A stretch of 35,137 nt of DNA from Mycobacterium sp. GTDB lineage: Bacteria > Actinomycetota > Actinomycetes > Mycobacteriales > Mycobacteriaceae. Below the pieces are notes generated by a model. The model did no database searches. It was not told the origin of the DNA and saw nothing but the letters and a program-made list of their open reading frames with translations. The DNA is taken from assembly GCF_019247615.1 (NCBI RefSeq), contig NZ_JAFBAT010000043.1, positions 1 to 35,137 on the forward strand, read 5' to 3'. Made by a program: the position numbers and the translations under genes. Below are positions 23,618 to 32,730 of the stretch, in pieces. The first letter of the stretch is position 1; each line of letters begins with the position of its first letter.

Positions 23618-24178
23618 GTGCGAGCGTTGATCATCGTCGACGTACAAAACGACTTCTGCGCGGGCGGCTCGCTGGCGGTGGCGGGCGGCGCCGCCCTGGT
23701 GCCGGCCATCAACGACTACCTGGCCCGTGCGAGCGATTACCGGCACGTCGTGGCCACCCAGGATTTCCACGTCGACCCGGGTAGCCATTTCTCCGACCGG
23801 CCGGACTATTCGTCGTCCTGGCCCCCGCACTGCATCGCTGGGACCCCCGGCGCGGACTTTGCTGCCGGTCTGGCCACCGGCCGGATCGAGGCGATATTCC
23901 GCAAGGGCGCCTACGCCGCCGCCTACAGCGGTTTCGAGGGCGTCGATGAGAACGGCACATCGCTGCTCGAGTGGTTGCGGCGGCGGGGGGTCGATGAGGT
24001 CGACATCGTCGGCATAGCCACCGACCACTGCGTCCGGTGGACCGCCCAGGATGCGGCGCGGGCCGGCCTGACCACCCGGGTGTTGGTCAATCTGACCGCG
24101 GCCGTCGCGGCGGATTCCCGGGAAGCAGCGCTACGGGAGATGCCAACCGCCGGCGTCGAGTTGGTCGAGGCGTCCTGA
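23618..24178 (+). CDS. pncA: Nicotinamidase/pyrazinamidase
   Basis: 186 residues from a GTG, the same length as M. tuberculosis PncA, whose sequence it follows closely. The catalytic triad Asp8, Lys96 and Cys138 is intact, as are the metal ligands Asp49, His51, His57 and His71. It hydrolyses nicotinamide to nicotinic acid and ammonia for NAD recycling, and converts pyrazinamide to pyrazinoic acid. His57, whose loss makes M. bovis PncA inactive, is present, so the enzyme should be functional. Its TGA overlaps the ATG of the next gene (TGATG), as in the Rv2043c-Rv2042c pair. It is divergent from the DoxX gene. Confidence 0.95.
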   Translation: MRALIIVDVQNDFCAGGSLAVAGGAALVPAINDYLARASDYRHVVATQDFHVDPGSHFSDRPDYSSSWPPHCIAGTPGADFAAGLATGRIEAIFRKGAYAAAYSGFEGVDENGTSLLEWLRRRGVDEVDIVGIATDHCVRWTAQDAARAGLTTRVLVNLTAAVAADSREAALREMPTAGVELVEAS

Positions 24179-24978
24179 TGGTGGTGCCGCTGGATCGAGA
24201 GCGGCTACTGGCCGCGGTCGAGCGGTCGCCGCAGGCCGCCGGCAATCACGACCGTGCCGGCTGGGTAGGACTTTTCACCGACGACGGCCGGGTCGAAGAT
24301 CCGGTGGGTTCGCGGCCACACACCGGGCACGGGGAGATCGGCCGTTTCTACGACACGTTCATCGGTCCGCGCGACATCACGTTTCATCGCGATCTCGATA
24401 TCGTGTTCGGCACCGCTGTGCTGCGCGACCTCGAGCTCGAGGTGGCGATGGGCGCGGCCGTGACGATGTGCATACCAGCGTTCCTGCGCTACGACCTCCG
24501 AGAGGCCAACGGCGAGTGGAAGATCGCCGAATTGCGGGCCTACTGGGAGTTGCCGGCGATGATGTTGCAATTCCTGCGAAGGGGTTCACCAGCGATCGCG
24601 CCCGCGCTGCAGTTGTCCCGCGGATTGTTGATGAATCAGGGATTGCGGGGAGCGGCGGGGTTCATGACCGGCTTCCGACGTGCAGGTGAGCGGCACAAAC
24701 GGATGGTGAAGGCCTTCCTCGGCGCTCTCGCCGGGGGAGACGGTGTCGTCGCTTCGCGTGCCCTGTCGTCAACCGCCGCAGTAACTTTGGGCGACGACGA
24801 CCGGCTCGACATCGCCGAACTCAGCGAGCATCTCGACGGGGCCGGCTGGACCAAGATGAACAGCGCCGGGTCCACGGTCGCTGTTTCCGTCAATTCCGCC
24901 CACGGGCGGGGCATCCTGTTCGCCGACGTGGCATGGCGGGCCAACGCGATCAACAGGATCCGGTACTTTCCCGCCTGA
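24178..24978 (+). CDS. SnoaL/NTF2-like protein, Rv2042c ortholog
   Basis: 266 residues, translationally coupled to pncA by TGATG. The first half looks like an NTF2/SnoaL fold (GNHDRAGWVGLFTDDGRVED, then GEIGRFYDTFIGPRDITFH and a closing WKIAELRAYWELP). A helical linker (residues 130-180) leads to a second, shorter NTF2-like half (KAFLGALAGGDGVV, then WTKMNSAGSTVAVSV). Double NTF2-like proteins may be enzymes or ligand carriers; no catalytic residues can be assigned with confidence. Constant pairing with pncA suggests co-expression rather than a proven shared pathway. Confidence 0.82.
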   Translation: MVVPLDRERLLAAVERSPQAAGNHDRAGWVGLFTDDGRVEDPVGSRPHTGHGEIGRFYDTFIGPRDITFHRDLDIVFGTAVLRDLELEVAMGAAVTMCIPAFLRYDLREANGEWKIAELRAYWELPAMMLQFLRRGSPAIAPALQLSRGLLMNQGLRGAAGFMTGFRRAGERHKRMVKAFLGALAGGDGVVASRALSSTAAVTLGDDDRLDIAELSEHLDGAGWTKMNSAGSTVAVSVNSAHGRGILFADVAWRANAINRIRYFPA

Positions 24979-25088
24979 CGGCCGCCCCGTCGGCTCGGCT
25001 AGGTCGCACTTTGCTCGCAGCAGCTGGTCAAGTGTTGCCGAGTGCGCAATAGTGCCGTAGAAATAGCGTCACCGAACGGAGGCAGACG

Positions 25089-25724
25089 ATGATTAGGTGG
25101 CGGGTTTTCGGTGCCGGGGTCGCGTTCGCTGCCGCGCTGACTGCTCTGACGGCTTGCAGCTCTAAGACCACTTCCTCGCCATCGTCGAGCTCGTCGAAGC
25201 CGCCGTCGTCGTCGACGGCGTCGTCGACTTCGGCAGCGTCCACGACTTCGAGCGCACCACCATCCGGGATGGCACCACTGGGCGACTACACGTACTTACT
25301 GCTCCAGGCGAGCGACGTCGGTTCCGATGCCACGGCAACCGCGCCGCCGGTGCAGAACCCCGGCGGTGTCGCCGGTGCGGGGGTGACCTACGGCAACACC
25401 GACCGCTCGCGCACCATCGACGATCTCGTCGTCGTCTTCACCGATCCGGCGACCGCCGCGCAGCAGGCCAAAGAACGCGCCCAGTCGTTCGGCAAATACG
25501 TCACCGCGGCGCCCCAGCCGTTCGAGGTGGGAACGAACGGACTCGTCGCCGTGGGCCAGTCGCCGGACAACTCAAAGTCCGTCACGTACGTGACGTTCGC
25601 GTCGGGCAAGGTTGGCGTCGACTTGGAGTTCGACAGCGCTCCGGGCGACCCCGCTCCCCAGGACGTCGTGCTCGACATCGCTCGTAAACAGGATTCGGTC
25701 ATCAAAGCCCGATTGCCCGGCTAG
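25089..25724 (+). CDS. Putative lipoprotein with Ser/Thr-rich linker
   Basis: 211 residues with GGAGG ahead of the ATG. Signal peptide to about residue 22, with the lipobox LTAC giving a lipidated Cys23, then a very Ser/Thr/Pro-rich stretch to about residue 58. The mature domain (about 62-211) is small and mixed alpha/beta (DYTYLLLQASDVG, DDLVVVFTDPATAAQQAKE, VTYVTFASGKVGVDLEF), with no cysteines. I do not recognise a named family, though several mycobacterial Lpp/Lpq proteins share this layout. It lies between the Rv2042c and Rv2041c equivalents and is not in the M. tuberculosis order as I recall it. A TTGCCG-17-TAGAAA promoter-like pair precedes it. Confidence 0.8.
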   Translation: MIRWRVFGAGVAFAAALTALTACSSKTTSSPSSSSSKPPSSSTASSTSAASTTSSAPPSGMAPLGDYTYLLLQASDVGSDATATAPPVQNPGGVAGAGVTYGNTDRSRTIDDLVVVFTDPATAAQQAKERAQSFGKYVTAAPQPFEVGTNGLVAVGQSPDNSKSVTYVTFASGKVGVDLEFDSAPGDPAPQDVVLDIARKQDSVIKARLPG

Positions 25725-25816
25725 CGACGACTGGCGGCCGTTCGATAACCGATCGGACATCGGGACGCCGGACCAGTCTGCGCGCCGGCCATCGACGGGG
25801 CAAGATCGAAAGCACC

Positions 25817-27139
25817 ATGCTCGATAAGCCGTTCGGACGGCGCAGTCTGCTGCGGGGCGCCGGCGCGCTGACCGCGGCGTCACTGGTGCCGTGGGCCGCT
25901 GGCTGCGCTCCCGAGGACGACGCGCTGACCTTTTTCTTCGCGGCCAATCCGGAAGAGCGGGACCGCCGGATGCGCATCGTCGAGGAGTTCCAGCGCCGCC
26001 ATCCCGATATCAAGGTGCGGGCGGTTCTGTCCGCGCCGGGAGTCATGCAGCAGCTGTCGACGTTTTGCGCCGGCGGTAAATGCCCGGATGTGCTGATGGC
26101 GTGGGAATTGACCTACGCGGAACTGGCCTCCCGGGGAGTCTTGCTCGACCTCAACACCATGCTGGCTCGCGATCAAAACTTCGCGGCACAACTGAAGTCG
26201 GACGGCATCGCACCGCTGTACGACATCTTCACGTTCAACGGAGGCCAATACGCGCTTCCCGAACAGTGGTCCGGAAACTTCCTGTTCTACAACCGGCGCC
26301 TTTTCGCCGAGGCCGGGGTGGCGGCGCCGCCCACGACGTGGGAGCAGCCCTGGAGCTTCGCCGAGTTCCTGGACACCGCGAAGGCTCTGACGAAGCGAAA
26401 TGCTTCCGGGCGGGCCACGCAGTGGGGATTCGTCAACATGTTCGTCTCCTACTACGCGGCCGGCCTGTTCGCCATGAACAACGGGGTGCCCTGGTCAACC
26501 CCGCTGAAGAACCCGACTCACTTCAACTTCGATGACGACGCGTTCATCGAGGCGGTGCAGTTCTACGCCGACCTGGCCAACAAGCACATGGTGGCGCCCA
26601 ACGCATCCGAGGTGCAGTCGATGTCCACCCCGGACCTGTTCGCGACGGGCAAAGCGGCGATCGGGCTGGCCGGCCACTGGCGCTACCAGACGTTCATCCG
26701 AGCAGAGGGCCTGGATTTCGACGTCGCGCCCCTGCCGGTCGGACCACGCCGGCAGGGGCAGGCTGCCTGCTCCAACATCGGGTCCACCGGGTTGGCCATC
26801 TCGGCGAGCAGCCCACGAAAGGAGCAGGCGTGGGAGTTCGTGAAATTCGCGACCGGTCCGGTCGGGCAGGCGTTGACCGGTGAGTCGACCCTCTTCGTGC
26901 CGGTGCTGCGTTCCGCGCTCGACTCAACGGGATTCGCAGAATCACACCACAGGATCCGCAACCTCGCGGTGCTCACGCAGGGACCGGCCCATTCGGAGGG
27001 AATGCCGGTCACCCCGGCATGGGAGAAGGTCGTCGCCCTGATGGACCGCAGCTTCGGACCCGTGCTGCGCGGATCCCAGCCGGCAACGTCGCTGACCGGA
27101 CTGACACATCCCCTCGACGAGGTACTGCGTAACCCATGA
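25817..27139 (+). CDS. Sugar ABC transporter substrate-binding lipoprotein (Rv2041c ortholog)
   Basis: 440 residues. The N-terminus has twin arginines (FGRRSLLRGAGALTAASLV) and a lipobox AAGC with Cys30, indicating Tat export and lipid anchoring. The rest is a type-1 extracellular solute-binding protein: LTFFFAANPEERDRRMRIVE, then QYALPEQWSGNFLFYNRRLF and the FATGKAAIGLAGHW segment that closes the ligand cleft. It starts the ABC operon: its TGA overlaps the first permease ATG (ATGA). It captures a carbohydrate or polyol outside the membrane; the substrate of this mycobacterial system is not settled. Nearly the same length as Rv2041c. Confidence 0.9.
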   Translation: MLDKPFGRRSLLRGAGALTAASLVPWAAGCAPEDDALTFFFAANPEERDRRMRIVEEFQRRHPDIKVRAVLSAPGVMQQLSTFCAGGKCPDVLMAWELTYAELASRGVLLDLNTMLARDQNFAAQLKSDGIAPLYDIFTFNGGQYALPEQWSGNFLFYNRRLFAEAGVAAPPTTWEQPWSFAEFLDTAKALTKRNASGRATQWGFVNMFVSYYAAGLFAMNNGVPWSTPLKNPTHFNFDDDAFIEAVQFYADLANKHMVAPNASEVQSMSTPDLFATGKAAIGLAGHWRYQTFIRAEGLDFDVAPLPVGPRRQGQAACSNIGSTGLAISASSPRKEQAWEFVKFATGPVGQALTGESTLFVPVLRSALDSTGFAESHHRIRNLAVLTQGPAHSEGMPVTPAWEKVVALMDRSFGPVLRGSQPATSLTGLTHPLDEVLRNP

Positions 27140-28086
27140 CATCGGTCGATACCACCGCCACGCCTTCGGCCGTCACCGCCAGGGGCGGGGGACCCGCGCG
27201 ACGACGTGCGCGGGCCGGTCGTCTGTTCGTCGCACCGAACCTGGCGGCGGTCGCGGTGTTCATGCTCTTCCCGCTCGGGTTCTCGCTGTACATGAGCTTT
27301 CAGCGATGGGACGTCTTCCGACCGCCGAAGTTCGTGGGCCTGAAGAACTTCGAGGAGCTGTTCACCTCCGACCCGCTGTTTCTCATCGCGATCCGCAACA
27401 CCGCGGTCTTCACCGTCGGGACGGTGGTGCCAACCGTCCTCATCAGCCTCGTCGTCGCCGCCGTGCTGAACCGGAAAGTCAAGGGGATCGGCTTCTTTCG
27501 TACCATCGTCTTCATGCCGCTGGCCATCTCGTCGGCGGTGATGGCGGTCGTGTGGCAGTTCGTCTTCAACACCGACAATGGGCTGCTCAATATCATGCTC
27601 GGCTGGATCGGCGTCGGACCCGTCCCGTGGTTGGTCGAGCCCAGATGGGCGATGGTTTCGCTGTGCATCGTCAGCGTGTGGCGCAGTGTGCCGTTCGCCA
27701 CGGTGATCTTGCTGGCGGCGATGCAGGGAGTTCCGGAAACCATTTACGAGGCCGCCAGAATCGACGGCGCGGGCGAGATACGGCAGTTCGCGTTTATCAC
27801 GGTGCCGCTTATCCGCGGGGCGTTGTCGTTCGTGGTGGTGATTTCGATCATCCACGCGTTCCAGGCGTTTGACATGGTCTATGTCCTCAATGGCGCCAAC
27901 GGCGGCCCGGAGACCGCAACCTACGTGCTGGGCATCATGCTTTTTCAGCACGCGTTCTCGTTCTTGGAGTTCGGCTATGCGTCGGCGCTGGCCTGGGTGA
28001 TGTTCGCCATCCTGCTGGCGGTGACGGTCCTGCAGTTGCGGCTCACGCGCAAACGGTCTTGGGAGGCTTCTCGTGGTCTGGGCTGA
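27136..28086 (+). CDS. Sugar ABC transporter permease 1 (MalF type, Rv2040c ortholog)
   Basis: 316 residues with six predicted spans. The N-terminal about 28 residues are basic and cytoplasmic, followed by LAAVAVFMLFPLGFSLYMSF. The EAA loop that contacts the ATPase reads YEAARIDGAGEIRQFAFITVP near residue 215, with the usual EAAxxDGA...F..I..P pattern. It overlaps the binding-protein gene by 4 bp and the second permease by 14 bp, so the stoichiometry is set by coupling. It forms the channel heterodimer with permease 2. Confidence 0.92.
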   Translation: MTSVDTTATPSAVTARGGGPARRRARAGRLFVAPNLAAVAVFMLFPLGFSLYMSFQRWDVFRPPKFVGLKNFEELFTSDPLFLIAIRNTAVFTVGTVVPTVLISLVVAAVLNRKVKGIGFFRTIVFMPLAISSAVMAVVWQFVFNTDNGLLNIMLGWIGVGPVPWLVEPRWAMVSLCIVSVWRSVPFATVILLAAMQGVPETIYEAARIDGAGEIRQFAFITVPLIRGALSFVVVISIIHAFQAFDMVYVLNGANGGPETATYVLGIMLFQHAFSFLEFGYASALAWVMFAILLAVTVLQLRLTRKRSWEASRGLG

Positions 28087-28915
28087 AGGGGTGTTCAAGC
28101 GCAATGTCTTTCGCGCCGTGCTGGCCTATCTGGCGCTGGTCGCCATCGCGTGGTGTTGGCTTTTCCCGATCGCCTGGGCGGTGTCCGGATCCTTGAAGCG
28201 GGAAGGCGAGGTGACCGAGCCAAGACTGTTGCCCGCCCATCCGCGGTGGTCGAACTACACCGAAGTTTTCTCGTTGATGCCTTTTGCGCGAATGTTTTTC
28301 AACACCGTCCTGTACGCGGGATGTGTCACCGCCGGACAGGTCTTTTTCTGCTCACTGGCCGGTTACGCCTTCGCGCGATTGCACTTTCGCGGCCGCGACA
28401 CGTTGTTCGTTCTATACCTGGGCACGCTGATGGTGCCGCTGACCGTGACGGTGATCCCGCAGTTCGTCCTGATGCGGACGCTCGGTTGGGTCGACACACC
28501 CTGGGCGATGATCGTGCCGGGGCTGTTCGGTAGCGCGTTCGGAACCTATCTCATGCGGCAGTTCTTCCAGACGCTTCCGGCCGATCTCGAAGAGGCCGCA
28601 ATTCTGGACGGTTGCTCGCCCTGGCAGATCTACTGGCGGATTCTGCTGCCGAACGCCAGGCCGGCGGTGATGGTTCTTGGCGTGCTCACCTGGGTCAACG
28701 TGTGGAACGACTTCCTGTGGCCGCTGCTGATGCTGCAGCGCAACAGCTTGGCGACGCTGACGCTGGGCCTGGTCCGGTTGCGGGGCGAGTATGTCGCGCG
28801 GTGGCCGGTGATCATGGCGGCCTCCATGCTGATCATGGTGCCCCTGGTCCTCATCTACGCCGTCGCGCAGCGATCCTTCGTCCGCGGTATCGCCGTCAGC
28901 GGGCTCGGCGGCTAA
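28073..28915 (+). CDS. Sugar ABC transporter permease 2 (MalG type, Rv2039c ortholog)
   Basis: 280 residues from a GTG with GGGAGG 6 bases upstream. Six spans, starting [20 protein letters not shown], and the typical MalG loop SLKREGEV...[15 protein letters not shown]. The EAA motif is [21 protein letters not shown] near residue 180. It is the second channel subunit. It stops 2 bp before the ATPase start. Confidence 0.92.
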   Translation: MVWAEGVFKRNVFRAVLAYLALVAIAWCWLFPIAWAVSGSLKREGEVTEPRLLPAHPRWSNYTEVFSLMPFARMFFNTVLYAGCVTAGQVFFCSLAGYAFARLHFRGRDTLFVLYLGTLMVPLTVTVIPQFVLMRTLGWVDTPWAMIVPGLFGSAFGTYLMRQFFQTLPADLEEAAILDGCSPWQIYWRILLPNARPAVMVLGVLTWVNVWNDFLWPLLMLQRNSLATLTLGLVRLRGEYVARWPVIMAASMLIMVPLVLIYAVAQRSFVRGIAVSGLGG

Positions 28916-28917
28916 CC

Positions 28918-29997
28918 GTGGCTTCGGTGAGTTTCGAGCAGGCGACGCGGCGCTACCCGGGCACCGACCGACCGGCCCTGGACCGCCTGGATCTGGCCGT
29001 CGGAGACGGGGAGTTCGTCGTTCTCGTCGGACCATCCGGGTGCGGCAAGACGACCTCGCTGCGAATGGTCGCCGGGCTGGAGACGCTGGACTCCGGACGC
29101 ATCACGATCGGCGGCCGCGACGTCACCAACGTTGATCCCAAGGATCGCGACATAGCGATGGTCTTTCAGAACTATGCGCTGTACCCGCACATGACGGTGG
29201 CGCAGAACATGGGCTTTGCTCTCAAGATCGCCAAGACTCCCAAGACGGAGATTCACGAGCGGGTGCTGGCCGCGGCGAAACTTCTTGATCTGCAGCCTTA
29301 TCTGGAACGCAAACCGAAAGACCTCTCCGGCGGGCAGCGGCAGCGGGTGGCGATGGGCCGAGCAATCGTGCGCCGGCCGCAGGTGTTCCTGATGGACGAG
29401 CCGCTGTCCAATCTCGACGCGAAGCTGCGGGTGCAAACCCGCAATCAGATCGCCGCACTGCAACGGAGACTCGGCACCACCACCGTCTACGTCACACACG
29501 ACCAGGTCGAGGCGATGACGATGGGCGACCGGGTAGCAGTGCTCCGCGATGGCGTGCTGCAGCAGTTCGCGACGCCGCGCGAGCTTTACCGCAATCCAAG
29601 CAACGTGTTCGTGGCGGGATTCATCGGCTCCCCGGCCATGAACCTGTTCACCCTTCCGGTAGTGGATTGCTCCGTATCCCTGGGAGATTGGGCGATTCCG
29701 CTACCGCGTGAGCTCGCCGGCGCGGCAACCGATGTCGGCGAAGTCGTGGTCGGGGTCCGGCCCGAGCACTTCGAGCTGGGCAGCCTCGGTGTGGAGATGG
29801 AGGTCGACATTGTCGAGGAGCTTGGGGCTGACGCTTACCTGTACGGCCGAATTACCGACTCCGGCAGGGGGATTGCCCAACATGTGGTCGCGCGCGCAGA
29901 CGGGCGTCACCCGCCCGAGAAGGGCAGCCGCGTGCGCCTGCATCCGGAAGCAGGACATCTGCATTTTTTCGGCACGGATGGCCACCGGATCTCTTGA
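28918..29997 (+). CDS. Sugar ABC transporter ATPase (MalK/UgpC type, Rv2038c ortholog)
   Basis: 359 residues from a GTG 2 bp after the permease stop; the open frame continues upstream but only inside the permease gene. Walker A GPSGCGKT (38-45), Q-loop [11 protein letters not shown], signature LSGGQRQR, Walker B VFLMDEP and H-loop VTHDQ. The C-terminal about 120 residues form the OB-fold regulatory domain of the MalK group ([18 protein letters not shown]). In other bacteria one such ATPase can serve several sugar importers. It powers the Rv2041c-Rv2039c type system encoded just upstream. Confidence 0.94.
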   Translation: MASVSFEQATRRYPGTDRPALDRLDLAVGDGEFVVLVGPSGCGKTTSLRMVAGLETLDSGRITIGGRDVTNVDPKDRDIAMVFQNYALYPHMTVAQNMGFALKIAKTPKTEIHERVLAAAKLLDLQPYLERKPKDLSGGQRQRVAMGRAIVRRPQVFLMDEPLSNLDAKLRVQTRNQIAALQRRLGTTTVYVTHDQVEAMTMGDRVAVLRDGVLQQFATPRELYRNPSNVFVAGFIGSPAMNLFTLPVVDCSVSLGDWAIPLPRELAGAATDVGEVVVGVRPEHFELGSLGVEMEVDIVEELGADAYLYGRITDSGRGIAQHVVARADGRHPPEKGSRVRLHPEAGHLHFFGTDGHRIS

Positions 29998-29998
29998 G

Positions 29999-30280
29999 TC
30001 ACCCGCATCCGATCGCAGCAAGACGGCGTTGCACGCGTGCGATGTCGTCAAGGGAGGGCATTTGGTTGGTGACCCGGATGATCGCCACCCCGACGTCCGT
30101 CGTACTGATCGGCCGACGCCCTTGCGTCACGAGCTCGCTTGTGACGGCAGCGATCTCGTCGCTGGAGGCGCGCCGGCAGGCCAGGGCGGCAAGGGGTGAG
30201 TAACCGGTGGCCGGCATACCGCTGGGGTAGCCCGCCCTCAAGAAAGCGACAATGCTCGACACCCAATGGGACAGGTCCAT
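29999..30280 (-). CDS. DUF3349 family protein
   Basis: 93 residues with GAGGTGG ahead of the ATG. The segment VAFLRAGYPSGMPATGYSPLAALACRR is the hallmark start of the small helical DUF3349 proteins found throughout mycobacteria, followed by LSxxEI-type helices (SSDEIAAVTSELV) and a winged-helix-like end (SLDDIARVQRRLAAIG). Function unknown; the fold suggests protein or nucleic-acid contact. It is convergent with the ATPase gene, 1 bp apart, so transcription of the two ends must be resolved by overlap. Confidence 0.82.
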   Translation of the reverse strand: MDLSHWVSSIVAFLRAGYPSGMPATGYSPLAALACRRASSDEIAAVTSELVTQGRRPISTTDVGVAIIRVTNQMPSLDDIARVQRRLAAIGCG

Positions 30281-30465
30281 GCGTCCACCTCGCTAACCAC
30301 CACACATTGAGCACGGCGGCATCTAGCAAGATAGCAGCGGCAAAGTCATCAGCCCGGTAACACCACGGTTACTTATGGGGTTTTTATGTTTTCTTTAGGC
30401 AAACACCGGAGTCGCGGTTAATCCCGAATGGCGGCTTCGGAGGCGGTAGCGACAGCGGAGGACGG

Positions 30466-32556
30466 ATGACACCCAGAATCATGCCCGGGCGCCCCGACGC
30501 TCTGGGCGCCACGCCCGACGCCGCGGGCACGAACTTTGCGGTGGCCTCGGGCGGTGATGAGGTGAGGCTCTGCCTGTTCGACGCCGACGGTGCGGAGACG
30601 CAGCTGGTGCTACCCGAGCGCGACGGTGACGTGTGGCACGGCTTCGTGCCGGGGGTAGGGCCAGGACAGGCGTACGGATTTCGGGTCAGCGGTCCTTTCG
30701 ATCCAGCCCGGGGGCTGCGGTACAACGCCGCCAAGCTGCTGCTTGATCCCTATGCCCGCTCGATAGGCGGCGACGTGCGCTTCGGCCCCGAGGTTCTGGG
30801 CCACTCGGTGGAGAACCCTTCGGCGCCAAGCTCTTTGGATTCGGCTGACCACGTCCCGCGCAGCTTCGTCACCGCGATCGGGCCGGCTAGCGCCGTCCCC
30901 AAACCGCGGTACGCGCTTGCCGACACCATCCTCTACGAGGTCCACGTTCGCGGGTTCACCGCGACCCATCCGGGCGTCCCCGAAGAACTGCGTGGCACGT
31001 ATGCGGGGCTTGCGCACGAAGCGGCGCTGCAACATTTGATCGACCTCGGCGTAACAGCGGTGGAGTTGCTTCCCGTCCACCGCAGCGTGCCCGAGCAATT
31101 CCTCATCGACCGGGGCTTGACCAACTACTGGGGATACAACACAATCGGATTCTTTGCGCCCCACGCTAACTACTCCGCCGCGGCGAGGGCCGGTGAAATA
31201 GGCGGGGAAATAGCGGAATTCCGCGCGATGGTCGACACCCTGCACTCCGCCGGTTTGGAAGTGATCCTCGACGTGGTGTTCAACCACACGGCAGAAGGTG
31301 GGGCCGGCGGACCGACGTTGTGTTTCCGTGGGCTCTACAACCCGGCCTACTACCGGCTCGTTCCGTCCGACCCGAGCAGCTACTTCGACACAACCGGGAC
31401 CGGCAACTCGTTGAACACCGACCATCCCACGACGCTGCGGTTGATCATGGACTCGCTTCGCTATTGGTTGTCTCAGATGGGCGTCGACGGCTTTCGCTTC
31501 GACCTGGCGACAACCCTCGGCCGAGAGGGCGGCGCGTTCGAAGCGTTCTCCGCCTTCTTCGACGTCGTCGGTCAAGACCCGGTGATTTCGCGGGCGAAGT
31601 TGATCGCCGAACCCTGGGACGTCGGTCAGGCGGACAGTTACGAGGTCGGGCGGTTTCCGCCGCTCTGGAGCGAATGGAACGGCCGCTTCCGCGATACGGT
31701 CCGCGATTGGTGGCGCAGCCAGGACGGGCGCCTCGGTGAGTTCGCGTCGCGGTTGTGCGGATCGGCGGACCTCTACGGCGACCGCGCGGCGGGACGACGC
31801 CCCAGCGCGTCGATCAACATCGTGACCGTGCATGACGGCTTCACACTGAATGACCTCGTCTCTTACGACCGAAAGCACAACGAGGCGAACGGCGAGAACA
31901 ATCGCGACGGCACCGACGACAACCGGTCATGGAACTGCGGCGTGGAAGGTCCGACCGATGACCCCGGCGTGCGGGCGCTGCGAGCGCGACAGCAACGTGC
32001 TTTCCTGTTGACACTGTTGCTGTCCGGCGGCGTCCCGATGCTGCTGGGCGGCGACGAGCTGGGCCGCACCCAGCGCGGAAACAACAATGCCTATTGCCAG
32101 GACAACGAGATCACCTGGTTTGACTGGTCGGCAGTCGACCATACGCTCCTGAGGTTTGCCACCGATCTCGTCGCCTTGCGCCGCCGCCACCCGGTGTTCC
32201 GCAGACGCCGGTTTCTCACCGGAGCGGCCGCCGCCGACCTGCGCTGGTTCACGCCCGCAGGCAGCGAGATGACCCCGCAGAACTGGGCGGATCCCTTCGC
32301 ACGCAGCATCGCGTTGTTCATCGACGGCTCAAAGGATCCCGACGTCGACGCCGAAGGCACGCCGCTGGTGGACGACGACTTTCTGGTGTTCGTCAACTCA
32401 TGGTGGGAACCGTTGAGGTTCGCGGTTCCCGGCAGTGTTGCGCTGCAGCCATGGGACATCGTGTGTGACTCGTTTGAACCGGCGCGAACCGGGCCGGCCG
32501 AGCAACAGTTAACGGTCGGGCCGCGCTCCGCGGTGGTGCTGCGATCGGGCGGTTAG
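30466..32556 (+). CDS. glgX: Glycogen debranching enzyme (isoamylase type, GH13)
   Basis: 696 residues with GGAGG before the ATG. An N-terminal CBM48 beta-sandwich (about 8-120, GATPDAAGTNFAVAS) precedes the GH13 barrel. Catalytic nucleophile Asp346 in GFRFDLA, acid/base Glu382 in IAEPWD, and transition-state Asp457 in VHDGF; NYWGYNTIGFFAPHANY and VVFNHTAEG are the typical substrate-loop regions. It removes alpha-1,6 branches from phosphorylase-trimmed glycogen (GlgX/TreX type). A CDNEITWFDW stretch marks the GlgX subgroup. The 185 bp upstream contain an A/T-rich patch (30362-30400) likely to hold the promoter. It lies next to a stress-protein gene and may respond with it. Confidence 0.92.
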   Translation: MTPRIMPGRPDALGATPDAAGTNFAVASGGDEVRLCLFDADGAETQLVLPERDGDVWHGFVPGVGPGQAYGFRVSGPFDPARGLRYNAAKLLLDPYARSIGGDVRFGPEVLGHSVENPSAPSSLDSADHVPRSFVTAIGPASAVPKPRYALADTILYEVHVRGFTATHPGVPEELRGTYAGLAHEAALQHLIDLGVTAVELLPVHRSVPEQFLIDRGLTNYWGYNTIGFFAPHANYSAAARAGEIGGEIAEFRAMVDTLHSAGLEVILDVVFNHTAEGGAGGPTLCFRGLYNPAYYRLVPSDPSSYFDTTGTGNSLNTDHPTTLRLIMDSLRYWLSQMGVDGFRFDLATTLGREGGAFEAFSAFFDVVGQDPVISRAKLIAEPWDVGQADSYEVGRFPPLWSEWNGRFRDTVRDWWRSQDGRLGEFASRLCGSADLYGDRAAGRRPSASINIVTVHDGFTLNDLVSYDRKHNEANGENNRDGTDDNRSWNCGVEGPTDDPGVRALRARQQRAFLLTLLLSGGVPMLLGGDELGRTQRGNNNAYCQDNEITWFDWSAVDHTLLRFATDLVALRRRHPVFRRRRFLTGAAAADLRWFTPAGSEMTPQNWADPFARSIALFIDGSKDPDVDAEGTPLVDDDFLVFVNSWWEPLRFAVPGSVALQPWDIVCDSFEPARTGPAEQQLTVGPRSAVVLRSGG

Positions 32557-32660
32557 CTCCCGTCACACCGTGCGCACCGCTGCGACAACTCATGACCAGC
32601 TGGTGACGAGTAGGTTAAGCCGTCCCAACGGTTTCCACCGATGGTCCTCGGTCTCACTGG

Positions 32661-32680
32661 TTGAGGACTAAAGCCTCACG
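32661..32680 (+). promoter_or_regulatory. DosR (DevR) box-like site before the universal stress protein gene
   Basis: The 20-base site TTGAGGACTAAAGCCTCACG matches the DosR consensus TTSGGGACTWWAGTCCCSAA at 14 positions, including the core GGACTAAAG. It is 51 bases before the GTG at 32731, and TAGCGT at 32701 could be the -10. DosR activates usp genes under hypoxia or nitric oxide in mycobacteria. Confidence 0.6.
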
Positions 32681-32730
32681 ACGCGTGATTCGGAGACCGA
32701 TAGCGTCGCTGCTGACGAAGGGAGAACCCA

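Noticed and set aside
28612-28917. N-terminal extension of the ABC ATPase upstream of 28918
   Set aside because: The extension lies in the second permease gene and has no ABC-like sequence; the GTG at 28918 starts directly before the conserved ATPase fold.
30610-31878. Minus-strand open frame of 422 codons inside glgX
   Set aside because: GlgX has all catalytic motifs in the plus frame; the antisense product is compositionally non-protein-like.
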